64,000 bases of DNA from Microbacterium sp. Root61 (GTDB taxonomy: Bacteria; Actinomycetota; Actinomycetes; Actinomycetales; Microbacteriaceae). The DNA lies in NCBI RefSeq assembly GCF_001427525.1, contig NZ_LMGU01000001.1, forward strand, positions 1,893,788 to 1,957,787, read 5' to 3'. Below are positions 1 to 8,538 of the stretch, in pieces. Below the pieces are notes generated by a model that saw nothing but the letters and a program-made list of their open reading frames with translations, was not told the DNA's origin and did not search any database. Both the position numbers and the translations under genes were made by a program. Each line of letters begins with the position of its first letter. The first letter of the stretch is position 1.

Positions 1-672
1 GACCGAGCGGGCGCCCATCTTGTAGGCCTGCACGCCGATGTCTTCGGCCGAATAGCTCGCGCCGATCAGCAGCACGTCCTTGTCGGCGAAGGCCTCGGCC
101 CCGCGGAAGTCGTGGGCGTGCTGCAGGCTGCCCGTGAAGGTCTCGATGCCGTCGAACTCGGGCACGTTCGGGTAGCTGAAGTGGCCGCTGCCGACGATGA
201 CGTGGTCGAATTCGCTCGTCTCGGTGGTGTGGGCGACGAGATCTTCCACGGTCACGCTGAACTTCTGCGTCTCCTCGTCGAACTGCACCCAGCGCACAGA
301 CGTGTTGAACCGGACGTACTTCTTGACGTCGCTGTGCTCGACGCGCCCGTTGATGTAGTCCCACAGCACCGCACGCGGCGGGTATGAGGAGATCGGGCGA
401 CCGAAGTGCTCGTCGAAGGTGTACTCGGCGAACTCCAGCGCCTCCTTCGGACCGTTCGACCACAGGTTGCGGTACATGCTCGAGTGCACCGGCTCGCCGT
501 TGCCGTCGCTGCCCGTCCGCCAGCTGAAGTTCCACTGACCGCCCCAATCGTCCTGCTTCTCGAAGCACACGATCTCCGGGATGTCCCGACCGGTGTCTCG
601 AGCGGCCTCGAAGGCTCGCAGCTGTGCCATCCCGCTAGGGCCGGCTCCGATGATTGCGACGCGTGAAGTCAA
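1..672 (-). CDS. tmm: Trimethylamine monooxygenase-like flavin monooxygenase (C-terminus beyond window)
   Basis: This is the first 224 codons of a class B flavin-containing monooxygenase. It has an FAD-binding GAGPSG near residues 9-14, then the stretches [18 protein letters not shown] and [13 protein letters not shown], and an NADPH-side segment [13 protein letters not shown] near the cut end. These blocks are very close to what I remember of bacterial trimethylamine monooxygenase (Tmm), which oxidises trimethylamine to its N-oxide with NADPH and O2. The TTG start follows AGGAAA at a good distance and leaves the usual short N-terminus before the Rossmann strand. A repeat-rich promoter region precedes it. 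Family assignment is firm; substrate is inferred from resemblance, since the second half of the protein is missing. Confidence 0.8.
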   Translation of the reverse strand, partial: MTSRVAIIGAGPSGMAQLRAFEAARDTGRDIPEIVCFEKQDDWGGQWNFSWRTGSDGNGEPVHSSMYRNLWSNGPKEALEFAEYTFDEHFGRPISSYPPRAVLWDYINGRVEHSDVKKYVRFNTSVRWVQFDEETQKFSVTVEDLVAHTTETSEFDHVIVGSGHFSYPNVPEFDGIETFTGSLQHAHDFRGAEAFADKDVLLIGASYSAEDIGVQAYKMGARSV

Positions 673-786
673 ACCGTTTCCTGTTCCGGCCGTCGGCCAT
701 TGAGCAACGTCAGCTGCAGAAGCGGGCCTTTTGCGCACCGAGCACTCTGACGTGATGGTTCGCTGTTGCACCAGTCGCAGAACAAT

Positions 787-812
787 TTTCGCAACACTAT
801 TGCGCAACAGTG
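787..812 (-). promoter_or_regulatory. Candidate operator upstream of the flavin monooxygenase
   Basis: Within the 202-base gap between the monooxygenase and glycerate kinase, CGCAACA occurs twice 13 bases apart (790-796 and 803-809). The second copy overlaps the perfect palindrome TTGCGCAA (800-807). The spacing is near one helical turn and the site lies about 120 bases before the TTG start, so it looks like a regulator site. The regulator is not in the window. Confidence 0.4.
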
Positions 813-874
813 GCACCGCGTGGTAAAAGCGGCGCCGTCCTCTACCCTAACATGCGGGCCTGTGAGGGCGCAGG

Positions 875-1996
875 TCAGAGCATCGCGCCGAGCGCGGATC
901 CGGCCTCCCCGAGCCACCGCGACGCGTCGCCGAGCGCCGCGTCGGAGCTCCCGGCGAGATCGGTGAGCGAGACGGTCGTGATGAATCCGTCGGTAGCGGC
1001 GTCCGTCGCGATCCGGCCCGCGACCAGGGCCACCGGCACGCCTTCTTCGGCCGCGATCTTCGACACGTAGGAGGGCACCTTGCCGCCGGCGGACTGCCCG
1101 TCGAACGATCCTTCCCCCGTGATGACGACGGATGCCGCGGCCACCGCGTCGCGCAGACCGATGAGCTCCGCCACGGCTTCGGCTCCGGGCACGAGTCGCG
1201 CGCCCCATGCCAGCAGTCCGAATCCTGTTCCCCCGGCGGCGCCTGCTCCGGGCGTGGCCGGATCGACGTCCAGCAGTGCGGCCAATCGCGCCAGTCCGGC
1301 ATCCAGCAGGGCGATGTCGGCGACCGATGCCCCCTTCTGCGGCCCGAACACCGCGGCCGCGCCACGCCGTCCGAGCAGCGGATGGGTGACGTCGGTGAGC
1401 ACGGTCACTCCGCCCGGGGGCATGGCCGGCAGCCCCGAGAGGTCGACCGCGGCGAGGTCGGCGAGTCCGCCGCCACCGTCCGCGATCGGGTGGCCCGCGG
1501 CATCCGTCCACCGCGCTCCGAGAGCCGCCAGCATCCCGGTGCCGCCGTCGGTCGATGCGCTCGAGCCGATGCCCACGACGATGCGCGAGACGCCATGCTC
1601 CAGCGCGGCGGCGATGGCCTCCCCCAGCCCGCGCGTGTGCGCACCGAGCGGATTCAGGCGCGGCGGGGCGCCGAGCAGCTCGATTCCCGAGGTGTTCGCG
1701 AGTTCGACGATCGCGGTGCCGGCGGGCGCGCCATCGGTCGGCGGAAGCAGGAGCCAGGAGGCTGCGACCGGCACACCCTCCGGACCTGTGACGGTCACCG
1801 GGACGCGTTGGGCACCGGGCACTGCCGCCTCGAATGCGTCGAGGGTGCCCTCGCCGCCATCGGCCATCGGTCGCAGCACGACCTCGTCGCCGGGGCGAGC
1901 CTCGAACCAGCCGCCGCGGATCGCGTCCGCGGCGGCGGCTGCGTCGATCGATCCCTTGAACGAGTCGACGGCGATGACGACGATGCGCTGGGTCAC
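875..1996 (-). CDS. glxK: Glycerate kinase
   Basis: A 373-residue glycerate kinase of the GarK/GlxK family, which phosphorylates D-glycerate with ATP and feeds it into lower glycolysis. The family's N-terminal signature is clear (AVDSFKGSIDA, then RPMADGGEGTLDAF), as is the central GIGSSASTDGGTGM and the late VITGEGSFDGQSAGGK. I chose GTG 1996 because GGAGG lies 8 bases upstream; a GTG at 2005 would sit on top of that ribosome site. It stands alone, back to back with the ROK regulator of the next island, and has no visible link to it. Confidence 0.93.
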   Translation of the reverse strand: MTQRIVVIAVDSFKGSIDAAAAADAIRGGWFEARPGDEVVLRPMADGGEGTLDAFEAAVPGAQRVPVTVTGPEGVPVAASWLLLPPTDGAPAGTAIVELANTSGIELLGAPPRLNPLGAHTRGLGEAIAAALEHGVSRIVVGIGSSASTDGGTGMLAALGARWTDAAGHPIADGGGGLADLAAVDLSGLPAMPPGGVTVLTDVTHPLLGRRGAAAVFGPQKGASVADIALLDAGLARLAALLDVDPATPGAGAAGGTGFGLLAWGARLVPGAEAVAELIGLRDAVAAASVVITGEGSFDGQSAGGKVPSYVSKIAAEEGVPVALVAGRIATDAATDGFITTVSLTDLAGSSDAALGDASRWLGEAGSALGAML

Positions 1997-2098
1997 GGAC
2001 GGCACCTCCCTCCGGCATCATGGCAGGCCCGCGTCCGTGCTTTCCCGGGGAACGCCGCGTCGACCGTCGAACTGCGCGTAAACGCGCGTCACGATGCG

Positions 2099-2148
2099 TT
2101 GACAGCGGGCACGACACGCGGCTAGCGTTGAGATAGTAAAGTTTCCTA
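2099..2148 (+). promoter_or_regulatory. Promoter and ROK-type operator of the right-going sugar operon
   Basis: A consensus TTGACA (2099-2104), 18 bases and TAGCGT (2123-2128) form a plausible promoter. The box TAGTAAAGTTTCCTA (2134-2148) covers the expected transcription start and lies just upstream of the regulator's ribosome site. The box is an imperfect inverted repeat, 6 of 7 pairs around a central G. The same 15 bases occur at 15344-15358 in front of the ABC transporter. A site overlapping +1 implies repression, most simply by the adjacent ROK protein. Confidence 0.75.
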
Positions 2149-2165
2149 ACCACGTGGAGGCGTCG

Positions 2166-3350
2166 GTGAATCCCAACTCCAGGGGCGATGGCCGAGCACC
2201 TGCACCGGCTCAGCCCGGGCTGCTCCGCAGCATGAACAACCGAGTGGTCCTGGACCTCCTGATCGAGTTCGGTTCCCTCAGTCGCGGTGACGTGCGCGCG
2301 CTCACCGGACTGTCGAAGCCGACCGCCTCCCAGCTGCTGACCCGCCTCGAAGAGAGCGGGCTCGTCGTGCCGAGCGGGTACGGCGACACCGGCCCCGGCG
2401 GACGAGCTCCACAGCTGTACCGGATCAACCCGAGCGTCGGCCATGCCGCGGCCGTGGACGTCCGGCCGGAGTCGATCGCGGCCCGTATCTGCGACATCAG
2501 CGGCGCCGTGGTGAGCGAGTCGGAGTTCACCGTTCTGCCCGATCCACGCGGGCCGGAGAACATCGCGTACGTGCTGTCCGACGCGTGCACACGGGCCGGA
2601 CTCACCGTCGCCGACCTCGACTCGATCGTCCTGTCCGTGCCCGGCTCCTACGATGTCGCCGAGGATCTCCTGCGCTACGCAGAGCACCTCCCCGGCTGGC
2701 AGCACCCGGGCATCGGTGAGGAACTGCGACGGAGCCTGGGCGGCGCCGCCGTATCCCTCGAGAACGACGTCAACCTGGTGGCCCTCGCGGAGCAGCGCGC
2801 CTCCGGCGTCGAGGGCGAGAGCTTCTTCCTCCTCTGGATCGACGAGGGCATCGGTGGCGCCCTCATGATCGACGGCGCCCTGTTCCGCGGCAGCCGTGGC
2901 GCTGCCGGCGAGGCGGCCTTCCTGCTCCCGCCGGGATCCCGCCTGGACGGACAGCATCGGTCGATGGGTGCGTTCGAAGGCCTCGTCGGCTCGGACGCGC
3001 TGCGGCAGCTCGCGGCGGATGCCGGACACGACGTGAGCTCGACGGCCGACGCGATCGAGGCGCTGCTGGCGGACCCCTCCGCCGCGGAGGCTGTGCAGGG
3101 AATCGCAGAACGCTACGCCTTCGGACTCGCATCCGTCATCGCCCTGATCGATCCGACGCGGATCATCCTCGCCGGTGAGGTCGCCCGTGTCGGCGGGGAT
3201 CGCTTGCGCACCGCAGTGTCGACACATCTCGACCGGCTGCTCATCAGCGCTCCGCCGCTGGACCTGGCCATCGTGGCCGATGCGCCGATCCTCGAGGGCG
3301 CGATGCTGCTGAGTCTCGAGCACGCCAGGGAATCGGTGTTCACGACGTGA
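2166..3350 (+). CDS. ROK family transcriptional repressor
   Basis: 394 residues: an N-terminal winged helix-turn-helix (about residues 20-75, with LIEFGSLSRGDVRALTGLSKPTASQLL) fused to a sugar-kinase-fold ligand domain. The kinase half keeps ENDVNL but lacks the CxCGxxGC zinc loop of active ROK glucokinases, and GSRGAAGEAAF replaces the usual GEIGH, so it should sense a sugar rather than phosphorylate it. Start GTG 2166 has GGAGG 5 bases upstream. It overlaps the GH4 gene by four bases (GTGA) and is therefore first in that operon and probably autoregulated through the box at 2134-2148. The effector is unknown; an amino sugar or its phosphate would fit the neighbours. Confidence 0.9.
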   Translation: MNPNSRGDGRAPAPAQPGLLRSMNNRVVLDLLIEFGSLSRGDVRALTGLSKPTASQLLTRLEESGLVVPSGYGDTGPGGRAPQLYRINPSVGHAAAVDVRPESIAARICDISGAVVSESEFTVLPDPRGPENIAYVLSDACTRAGLTVADLDSIVLSVPGSYDVAEDLLRYAEHLPGWQHPGIGEELRRSLGGAAVSLENDVNLVALAEQRASGVEGESFFLLWIDEGIGGALMIDGALFRGSRGAAGEAAFLLPPGSRLDGQHRSMGAFEGLVGSDALRQLAADAGHDVSSTADAIEALLADPSAAEAVQGIAERYAFGLASVIALIDPTRIILAGEVARVGGDRLRTAVSTHLDRLLISAPPLDLAIVADAPILEGAMLLSLEHARESVFTT

Positions 3351-4645
3351 GCGCCTCCTCGCCGCGTGCCCTGCGGATCGTGGTGGTCGGCGGCGGATCC
3401 ACGTACACGCCCGAGCTCGCCGACGGCATCGCTCGACTCGGCGACGCCCTGCCCGTGCGCGAGCTGATCCTCGTCGACCCCGATCTGGCACGCACGCAGC
3501 TCGTCGCGGGCCTCTCCGCACGGATCCTCGCCGCAGCCGGCAGCCGTTGCACCGTTGAGGCCACCACCGACCTCGAACGCGCAGTGACCGGCGCCGACGC
3601 GGTGCTCCTTCAACTCCGCGTCGGCGGTCAGGCGGCACGCGGGCGGGATGAGGCGTGGCCGCTGGAGTGCGGATGCATCGGCCAGGAGACCACGGGCGCG
3701 GGAGGTCTCGCGAAGGCGTTGCGGACGATCCCCGTCGTGCTCGACATCGCCGAGCGCGTGCGGGCCGTCAACCCGGACGCCTGGATCGTGACCTTCACCA
3801 ATCCGGTGGGGATGGTCACCCGTGCACTGCTGGATGCCGGACACCGCGCGATCGGGCTGTGCAACGTCGCGATCGGCTTCGAGCGTCTCTTCGCCAGGGA
3901 GCTCGGCGTCGCCCCCGACGCGGTCGAGCTGGATCACGTCGGTCTCAATCACCTCAGCTGGGAGCTCGGCGTACGGGTGCGCCATGCGGACGGCAGCGCC
4001 ACGGACGTGCTCGACAGGCTCATCGACGAGCACGGCGAGGCCCTCGTCGCAGAGACCGAGCTGCCGCTGGATCTGCTCCGCACCGAACGGTTCATCCCGT
4101 CCTACTATCTGCGGTACTACCTGGAGCATGACGCGCTCGTGGAGCAGGCTCGCTCGACCCCGTCACGCGCTGTCGAGGTCGCTGCCATCGAGCGTGAGCT
4201 GCTCGGGCTGTACGCCGACCCGGATCTCGCCGCGAAGCCCGCGCAGCTCGCGCAGCGCGGCGGCGCCTTCTACTCCGAAGCCGCGATCGGACTCCTGTCC
4301 AGCCTGCTCGGCACAGGTCCCGTCCGCGATCACATCGTGAACGTGCGCAACCGCGGCACCCTGCCGTTCCTGGATGCGGACGCGATCATCGAGACCCGCG
4401 CGGAGGTCGGCCCCGATGGGCTGCGCTCCCGTCCCGTGCCGCCCGTCCCGCCGCTCGCGTCCGGATTGATCGCGCACGTCGCCCGCTATGAGGAACTCGG
4501 CGTCGATGCGGCGATCCACGGTGGCCGGGATCGCGTGGTGCGCGCGCTGCTCGCGCACCCCCTCGTAGGGCAGTACGACACCGCTCAGGCACTCGCCGAT
4601 CGGCTCATCGCGGAGAACCTGGAGTGGCTGCCGTGGGCACGTTGA
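3347..4645 (+). CDS. GH4 family NAD-dependent glycosidase (6-phospho-beta-glucosidase-like)
   Basis: A 432-residue glycoside hydrolase family 4 enzyme. It has the NAD-binding GGGSTYTPEL (15-24), the GQETTGAGG loop (112-120), FTNPVG (150-155), and the metal ligands Cys172 (in LCNV) and His202 (in GLNHLSW). GH4 enzymes cleave by transient oxidation at C3 with NAD and a divalent metal and usually need a 6-phosphorylated glycoside. That makes sense beside sugar kinases, since no phosphotransferase system is visible here. GTG 3347 overlaps the ROK stop. The fold and mechanism are secure; the sugar and the anomer are not. A hydrolase of amino-sugar glycosides is possible. Confidence 0.9.
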   Translation: MSASSPRALRIVVVGGGSTYTPELADGIARLGDALPVRELILVDPDLARTQLVAGLSARILAAAGSRCTVEATTDLERAVTGADAVLLQLRVGGQAARGRDEAWPLECGCIGQETTGAGGLAKALRTIPVVLDIAERVRAVNPDAWIVTFTNPVGMVTRALLDAGHRAIGLCNVAIGFERLFARELGVAPDAVELDHVGLNHLSWELGVRVRHADGSATDVLDRLIDEHGEALVAETELPLDLLRTERFIPSYYLRYYLEHDALVEQARSTPSRAVEVAAIERELLGLYADPDLAAKPAQLAQRGGAFYSEAAIGLLSSLLGTGPVRDHIVNVRNRGTLPFLDADAIIETRAEVGPDGLRSRPVPPVPPLASGLIAHVARYEELGVDAAIHGGRDRVVRALLAHPLVGQYDTAQALADRLIAENLEWLPWAR

Positions 4646-5649
4646 ACGAACCGCACCTGCTCGCACTGGACGGCGGCAACAGCAAGACCGATGTGCTCCT
4701 CGTCGCGGAGGACGGCACCGTCATCTCCCGCGCGCGGGCCGGCGCCTTCGTCCCGCACATCGTCGGCGCCACCGCGGCGGTGGCCTCCCTCGCCGCCGCG
4801 GTCACCGAAGTGCTCGCCTCGACTCCTGACGGACGTGCCGCGCTCGTCGCCGGATACCTGGCCAACGCCGACCTTCCCGAGGAAGAACTCGCGATCGCCG
4901 ACGCCATCGCCACGCATGGGTGGGGCGATCACGTCGTGGTGGGCAACGACACGCTCGCCATGCTGCGCACCGGAACGGATGCCGCGACCGCGGTCGCCGT
5001 CGTGTGCGGCGCCGGGATCAACTGCGTCGGGATCGCCCCGGGGCGTCCCACCGTGCGCTATCCGGCGTTGGGCCGGATCACCGGCGATTGGGGCGGCGGC
5101 TTCGGCATCGGCAAGGAAGTCCTCTGGTACGCCACTCGCGCCGAGGACGGGCGCGGACCCACCACCGGACTCGCCGACATGGTGGCCCAGCACTTCGACC
5201 GGGAGACGGCGGTTGGTGTCGCCACGGGGATGCACCTCGGCACGGTCGACCGCGATCGGATGCACGAGATCGTCCCGCTGCTGTTCCAAGCGGTGGACGC
5301 CGGCGATGCGATCGCCGAGACCATCGCGCGACAGCAGGCCGAGGAGATCGGCCTGCTCGTGACCAACACCCTCCACCGCCTGGATCTGCTGCAGGAGCCG
5401 GTGGACGTCGTGCTGGGTGGCGGCATGCTCACCAGCCGGCATCCCGCGCTCCTGGAGCCCGTGCGCGCGGCCATCCGTTCCGTGGCGCCGCTGGCCACGA
5501 TCCGGATCGTGGACGCCGAGCCCGTGCTCGGCTCCGCCCTGCTCGGCCTCGAACACCTGGACACCATCACCGGCCGTACCGGTGATTCCGGCGCACGCCG
5601 ACGGAATCTGCGACTCAGCCTCTCGACACGACAGGAATCCCGCGCATGA
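4624..5649 (+). CDS. BadF/BadG-type sugar kinase (N-acetylglucosamine kinase-like)
   Basis: 341 residues of the BadF/BadG/BcrA/BcrD ATPase family, whose sugar-acting members are N-acetylglucosamine and glucosamine kinases. The phosphate-binding LDGGNSKTD is near the start and the adenosine-side GGGMLTSRHP near the end, with GRITGDWGGGFGIGKE in the middle. Two GTG starts are possible: 4624 and 4633, each with a GGAG at about 8 bases. It overlaps the GH4 end and the next gene's start, so translation is probably coupled. A second, distant BadF kinase lies at 10620-11552, which suggests two different sugars or sugar positions are phosphorylated. Confidence 0.85.
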   Translation: MAAVGTLNEPHLLALDGGNSKTDVLLVAEDGTVISRARAGAFVPHIVGATAAVASLAAAVTEVLASTPDGRAALVAGYLANADLPEEELAIADAIATHGWGDHVVVGNDTLAMLRTGTDAATAVAVVCGAGINCVGIAPGRPTVRYPALGRITGDWGGGFGIGKEVLWYATRAEDGRGPTTGLADMVAQHFDRETAVGVATGMHLGTVDRDRMHEIVPLLFQAVDAGDAIAETIARQQAEEIGLLVTNTLHRLDLLQEPVDVVLGGGMLTSRHPALLEPVRAAIRSVAPLATIRIVDAEPVLGSALLGLEHLDTITGRTGDSGARRRNLRLSLSTRQESRA

Positions 5650-6542
5650 CCTCGCCCCTCCGACTCGGACTCGTCGGCACCGGCTACTGGGCCGATGTCA
5701 CGCATGCTGCGGCAGCGGTAGCTGCACCGTCGTGGAACCTCGCCGCGGTGTGGGGACGAGATGCCGAGCGCGCGGCAGTCCTCGCCGATCACCACGGCGC
5801 CGCCCACGCGGGAACCGATTTCGACGCGTTCCTGGCCGAGGTGGATGCGGTGACCTTCGCAGTACCGCCGCACCTGCAGTCCGAACTCGCGCTGCGGGCG
5901 ATCGAGGCGGGCAAGCACGTCGCCCTCGAGAAGCCGATCGCGACGAGCCTGGAGGACGCTGAACGCCTGGTCGCGGTAGCCGAGGCGAACGACGTCGCCA
6001 CGATCGTCATGTTCACCATGCTCTACGACCCCCGCGTCCGCGCGCTCATGGCTGACGTGCGCGCCGGACGCCGATGGACCGGTGGGACGGGGCTGTGGCT
6101 CGGGTCAGCACTGAACGACGAGAATCCCTTCAATACGCCGTGGCGTCACGAGAAGGGCGGATTGTGGGATCTGGGACCGCACGCGGTGTCGGTGCTCTGG
6201 AAGACCGTCGGGCCGGTCCGCGCGGTCCACGCCGAGGCCGGCCTGGGGGATCTGGTGCATCTGGTCATGACCCACGATGAGGGCCGCACCTCGACTGCCT
6301 CGATGACGCTGCGCGCTCCGGATGCGGCCGATGGCTTCTCCACCCTGCTCTGGGGCGTCGATGGCCGCCAGGAGATCACCGTCGACGATGTCGATGCCAA
6401 GACGGCCTTCGTGACCGCATACGAGGACCTCGCCCGGCTGATCGAGTCGGGAGACCGCGCGCACGAGTGCGACGTGCGCTTCGGACGGGACGTGGTCCGT
6501 GTCCTCGCCGAGGCCGAGGCCCAGATCGCAACGGCCACCTGA
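5646..6542 (+). CDS. Gfo/Idh/MocA family oxidoreductase (first copy)
   Basis: 298 residues with the dinucleotide-binding GLVGTGYWADVTH at the N-terminus, the family EKP motif in HVALEKPIA, and a catalytic-type His in WDLGPHAVSVLW. Such enzymes oxidise or reduce sugar carbonyls and alcohols with NAD(P), commonly at C1 or C3. It overlaps the kinase by ATGA and touches the following dehydrogenase by one base. With GH4 also working through a 3-keto intermediate, redox chemistry on the sugar ring is a reasonable guess. Slightly shorter than the usual 330-390 residues. Confidence 0.85.
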   Translation: MTSPLRLGLVGTGYWADVTHAAAAVAAPSWNLAAVWGRDAERAAVLADHHGAAHAGTDFDAFLAEVDAVTFAVPPHLQSELALRAIEAGKHVALEKPIATSLEDAERLVAVAEANDVATIVMFTMLYDPRVRALMADVRAGRRWTGGTGLWLGSALNDENPFNTPWRHEKGGLWDLGPHAVSVLWKTVGPVRAVHAEAGLGDLVHLVMTHDEGRTSTASMTLRAPDAADGFSTLLWGVDGRQEITVDDVDAKTAFVTAYEDLARLIESGDRAHECDVRFGRDVVRVLAEAEAQIATAT

Positions 6543-7540
6543 TGCGCTCGCGCAGTCTGCGGTTCCCCGCGCCCGGTGAGATCGAGATCCTGGCGGCGGA
6601 CGTGGATGCCCCGGGCCCGGACGAGGCTCGGTGCACGGCGCAGGTCTCGCTCGTCAGCGTCGGAACCGAGTTGACCTGCCTGCGCGGACAGTTCGATCCG
6701 CGGACGTTCTGGGAGGAATGGGTGCAATACCCCTTCGCCCCCGGCTACTCGATGGTGTCCCTCGTCGAGTCGGTGGGCAGCGGCGTCACCGCCGTCCATC
6801 CCGGAGACCGGGTCTTCTCCTTCACTCCGCACGCGGAGGTGTTCATCGCTCCTGCCCGCGAGCTCGTCACGATTCCCGACGGCGTTTCCGACGAGGACGC
6901 GACGTGGGCATCGTTGGCGGTCACGACCCAGTGGGCACTGCGGCGCGCGGGCTTCGTCTTCGGAGAGAGCGCCGCGGTCGTCGGGCTCGGACTGCTCGGG
7001 CAGCTGCTCGTCAGATACCTCCGCATCGCCGGTGCTCGCCGCATCGTCGCCATCGACACCGACGGTCGCCGACTCGCTCTGGCGAGGGAAGGCGGGGCCG
7101 ACGAGGTCGTCTCGACACACGTCGGGGACGCCATCGAGGATCTGGGGGGATCCTTCGATGTCGTCTTCGATGTGACCGGCCATCCCGCCGCCTTCGCGGA
7201 CGCCTCCGAGCTCGTGCGCCCCCTGGGCCGGCTCGTGCTCGTCGGGGACGCGCCGCGCCCCAGCCTGCAGCACCTCGGCCCGCGGATCGTCGCCGACGGC
7301 ATCTCGATCATCGGAGTGCACGCCGGGACCGCCGCGGAGATCCCGACTCCGGCGGACCCGTGGAGCACGGCGGCGATGCTCACGGTGTTCTTCGGGTACC
7401 TCATGGATGGACGGATGGACCTGTCTCCGCTCATCACCGACCGCGTGCCCTGGGATAAGGCCCCCGACACCTATCGCGCACTGGAGCGTGACCGCAGCAC
7501 CCACCTCGGCGTGCTGATCGATTGGAGCAGCCGGAGATGA
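6542..7540 (+). CDS. Medium-chain dehydrogenase/reductase, lacking the usual zinc ligands
   Basis: 332 residues with the MDR two-domain layout: a GroES-like N-terminal half and a Rossmann half starting at AAVVGLGLLGQLLVRYL and containing GARRIVAIDTDG. The catalytic-zinc positions are altered: the usual Cys-Gly-Thr-Asp reads VGTEL and the usual Gly-His-Glu reads PGYSMV, so it may work without catalytic zinc. Start ATG 6542 was chosen because it overlaps the previous stop by one base. It probably oxidises or reduces an intermediate shared with the two neighbouring Gfo/Idh enzymes. Substrate unknown. Confidence 0.8.
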   Translation: MRSRSLRFPAPGEIEILAADVDAPGPDEARCTAQVSLVSVGTELTCLRGQFDPRTFWEEWVQYPFAPGYSMVSLVESVGSGVTAVHPGDRVFSFTPHAEVFIAPARELVTIPDGVSDEDATWASLAVTTQWALRRAGFVFGESAAVVGLGLLGQLLVRYLRIAGARRIVAIDTDGRRLALAREGGADEVVSTHVGDAIEDLGGSFDVVFDVTGHPAAFADASELVRPLGRLVLVGDAPRPSLQHLGPRIVADGISIIGVHAGTAAEIPTPADPWSTAAMLTVFFGYLMDGRMDLSPLITDRVPWDKAPDTYRALERDRSTHLGVLIDWSSRR

Positions 7541-8538
7541 CCGACATCGTGCGATGGGGAGTGCTGGGCGTCGCGGGCATCAACGCGGCCATGGTGCCGG
7601 CGATCCACGCCTGCGACGGCGCGGAGCTCGTGGGAATCGCGAGCCGCGACGAGCGGCGCGCCCGGGAGGCCGCCGCGGCCGCGCAGACGCAGCCGTTCGT
7701 CGGATACGACGCGTTGCTGGAGGCCGGCTCCGTCGATGCCGTCTATCTCCCCACGCCCAACGCCCAGCACGCGCCGTGGACGATCCGAGCGGTTGCGGCG
7801 GGCAAGCATGTCCTGTGCGAGAAGCCTCTCGCCGTCACCGCGGCAGAGGCCAGAGAGATGGCGGATGCCGCGGCCGCCGCCGGGGTGCACCTCGCCGAAG
7901 CGTTCATGTACGCCCACCATCCCCGCTACGCCCTCGTCCGGCAGCTGATCGCCGACGGTGTGATCGGCGAACTTCGGTCGATCAACGTCACGTTCACCTT
8001 CGACGCCTCCGATGAGCTCGGGCACTCCGGGTTCCAGGGCGCTCCGGGCAGCGGCGCGATCTACGACGTCGGCTGCTACGCGGTGCATGTCGCCCGCACG
8101 CTGACCGGTGCCGAACCGGAAGCGGTCACGGCCCACGCGATGCGCTCGACCGTGCACGGCGACGTCGACATGAGCACCACGCTGCTGCTCGAATTCCCGG
8201 GCGGCGTCGGAGCGACGGCACAACTGGGCATGTGGAACGGCGACCGCGACACCGTGACGGTCATCGGCGCGCGCGGGTGGATCGAGGTTCCCCGCGCATT
8301 CCTGTGCGGTGCCACCGACGACGCTGACATCATCGTCGGCGAGGGTGAGACCACGCGAGTGATTCCCGTGGCACCCGCCGATCACTACGCACTGCAGGTG
8401 GCCCGCTTCGATGCGGCCGTCCGCGGGGAGGGCGAGCTGCTGTTCCCGATCGAAGATGCGATCCGGCAGGCCGTGGTCCTCGAAGCAGCCACCCGCTCGT
8501 GGCGCGAACGGGTCCGGGTGCCGATCAGCGCGAGCTGA
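7537..8538 (+). CDS. Gfo/Idh/MocA family oxidoreductase (second copy)
   Basis: 333 residues with GVLGVAGINAAMVPAI at the cofactor site, CEKPLAV at the family Lys-Pro motif and YDVGCYAVHVART around the active-site region. It is only distantly similar to the copy at 5646-6542, so the two probably act on different intermediates rather than being redundant. ATG 7537 overlaps the preceding stop (ATGA). It is the last gene of the right-going arm, and its end overlaps the end of the convergent GH84 gene by 14 bases, leaving no room for a separate terminator between the arms. Confidence 0.87.
   Translation: MTDIVRWGVLGVAGINAAMVPAIHACDGAELVGIASRDERRAREAAAAAQTQPFVGYDALLEAGSVDAVYLPTPNAQHAPWTIRAVAAGKHVLCEKPLAVTAAEAREMADAAAAAGVHLAEAFMYAHHPRYALVRQLIADGVIGELRSINVTFTFDASDELGHSGFQGAPGSGAIYDVGCYAVHVARTLTGAEPEAVTAHAMRSTVHGDVDMSTTLLLEFPGGVGATAQLGMWNGDRDTVTVIGARGWIEVPRAFLCGATDDADIIVGEGETTRVIPVAPADHYALQVARFDAAVRGEGELLFPIEDAIRQAVVLEAATRSWRERVRVPISAS

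Noticed and set aside
2154..2165. GTG 2154 as start of the ROK gene
   Set aside because: It would place the GGAGG ribosome site inside the coding sequence; GTG 2166 has ideal spacing.
669..3638. A 989-codon open frame on the minus strand
   Set aside because: It runs antisense through the ROK and GH4 genes and out of frame through glycerate kinase, is extremely rich in Arg, and has no domain; it is a high-GC shadow.
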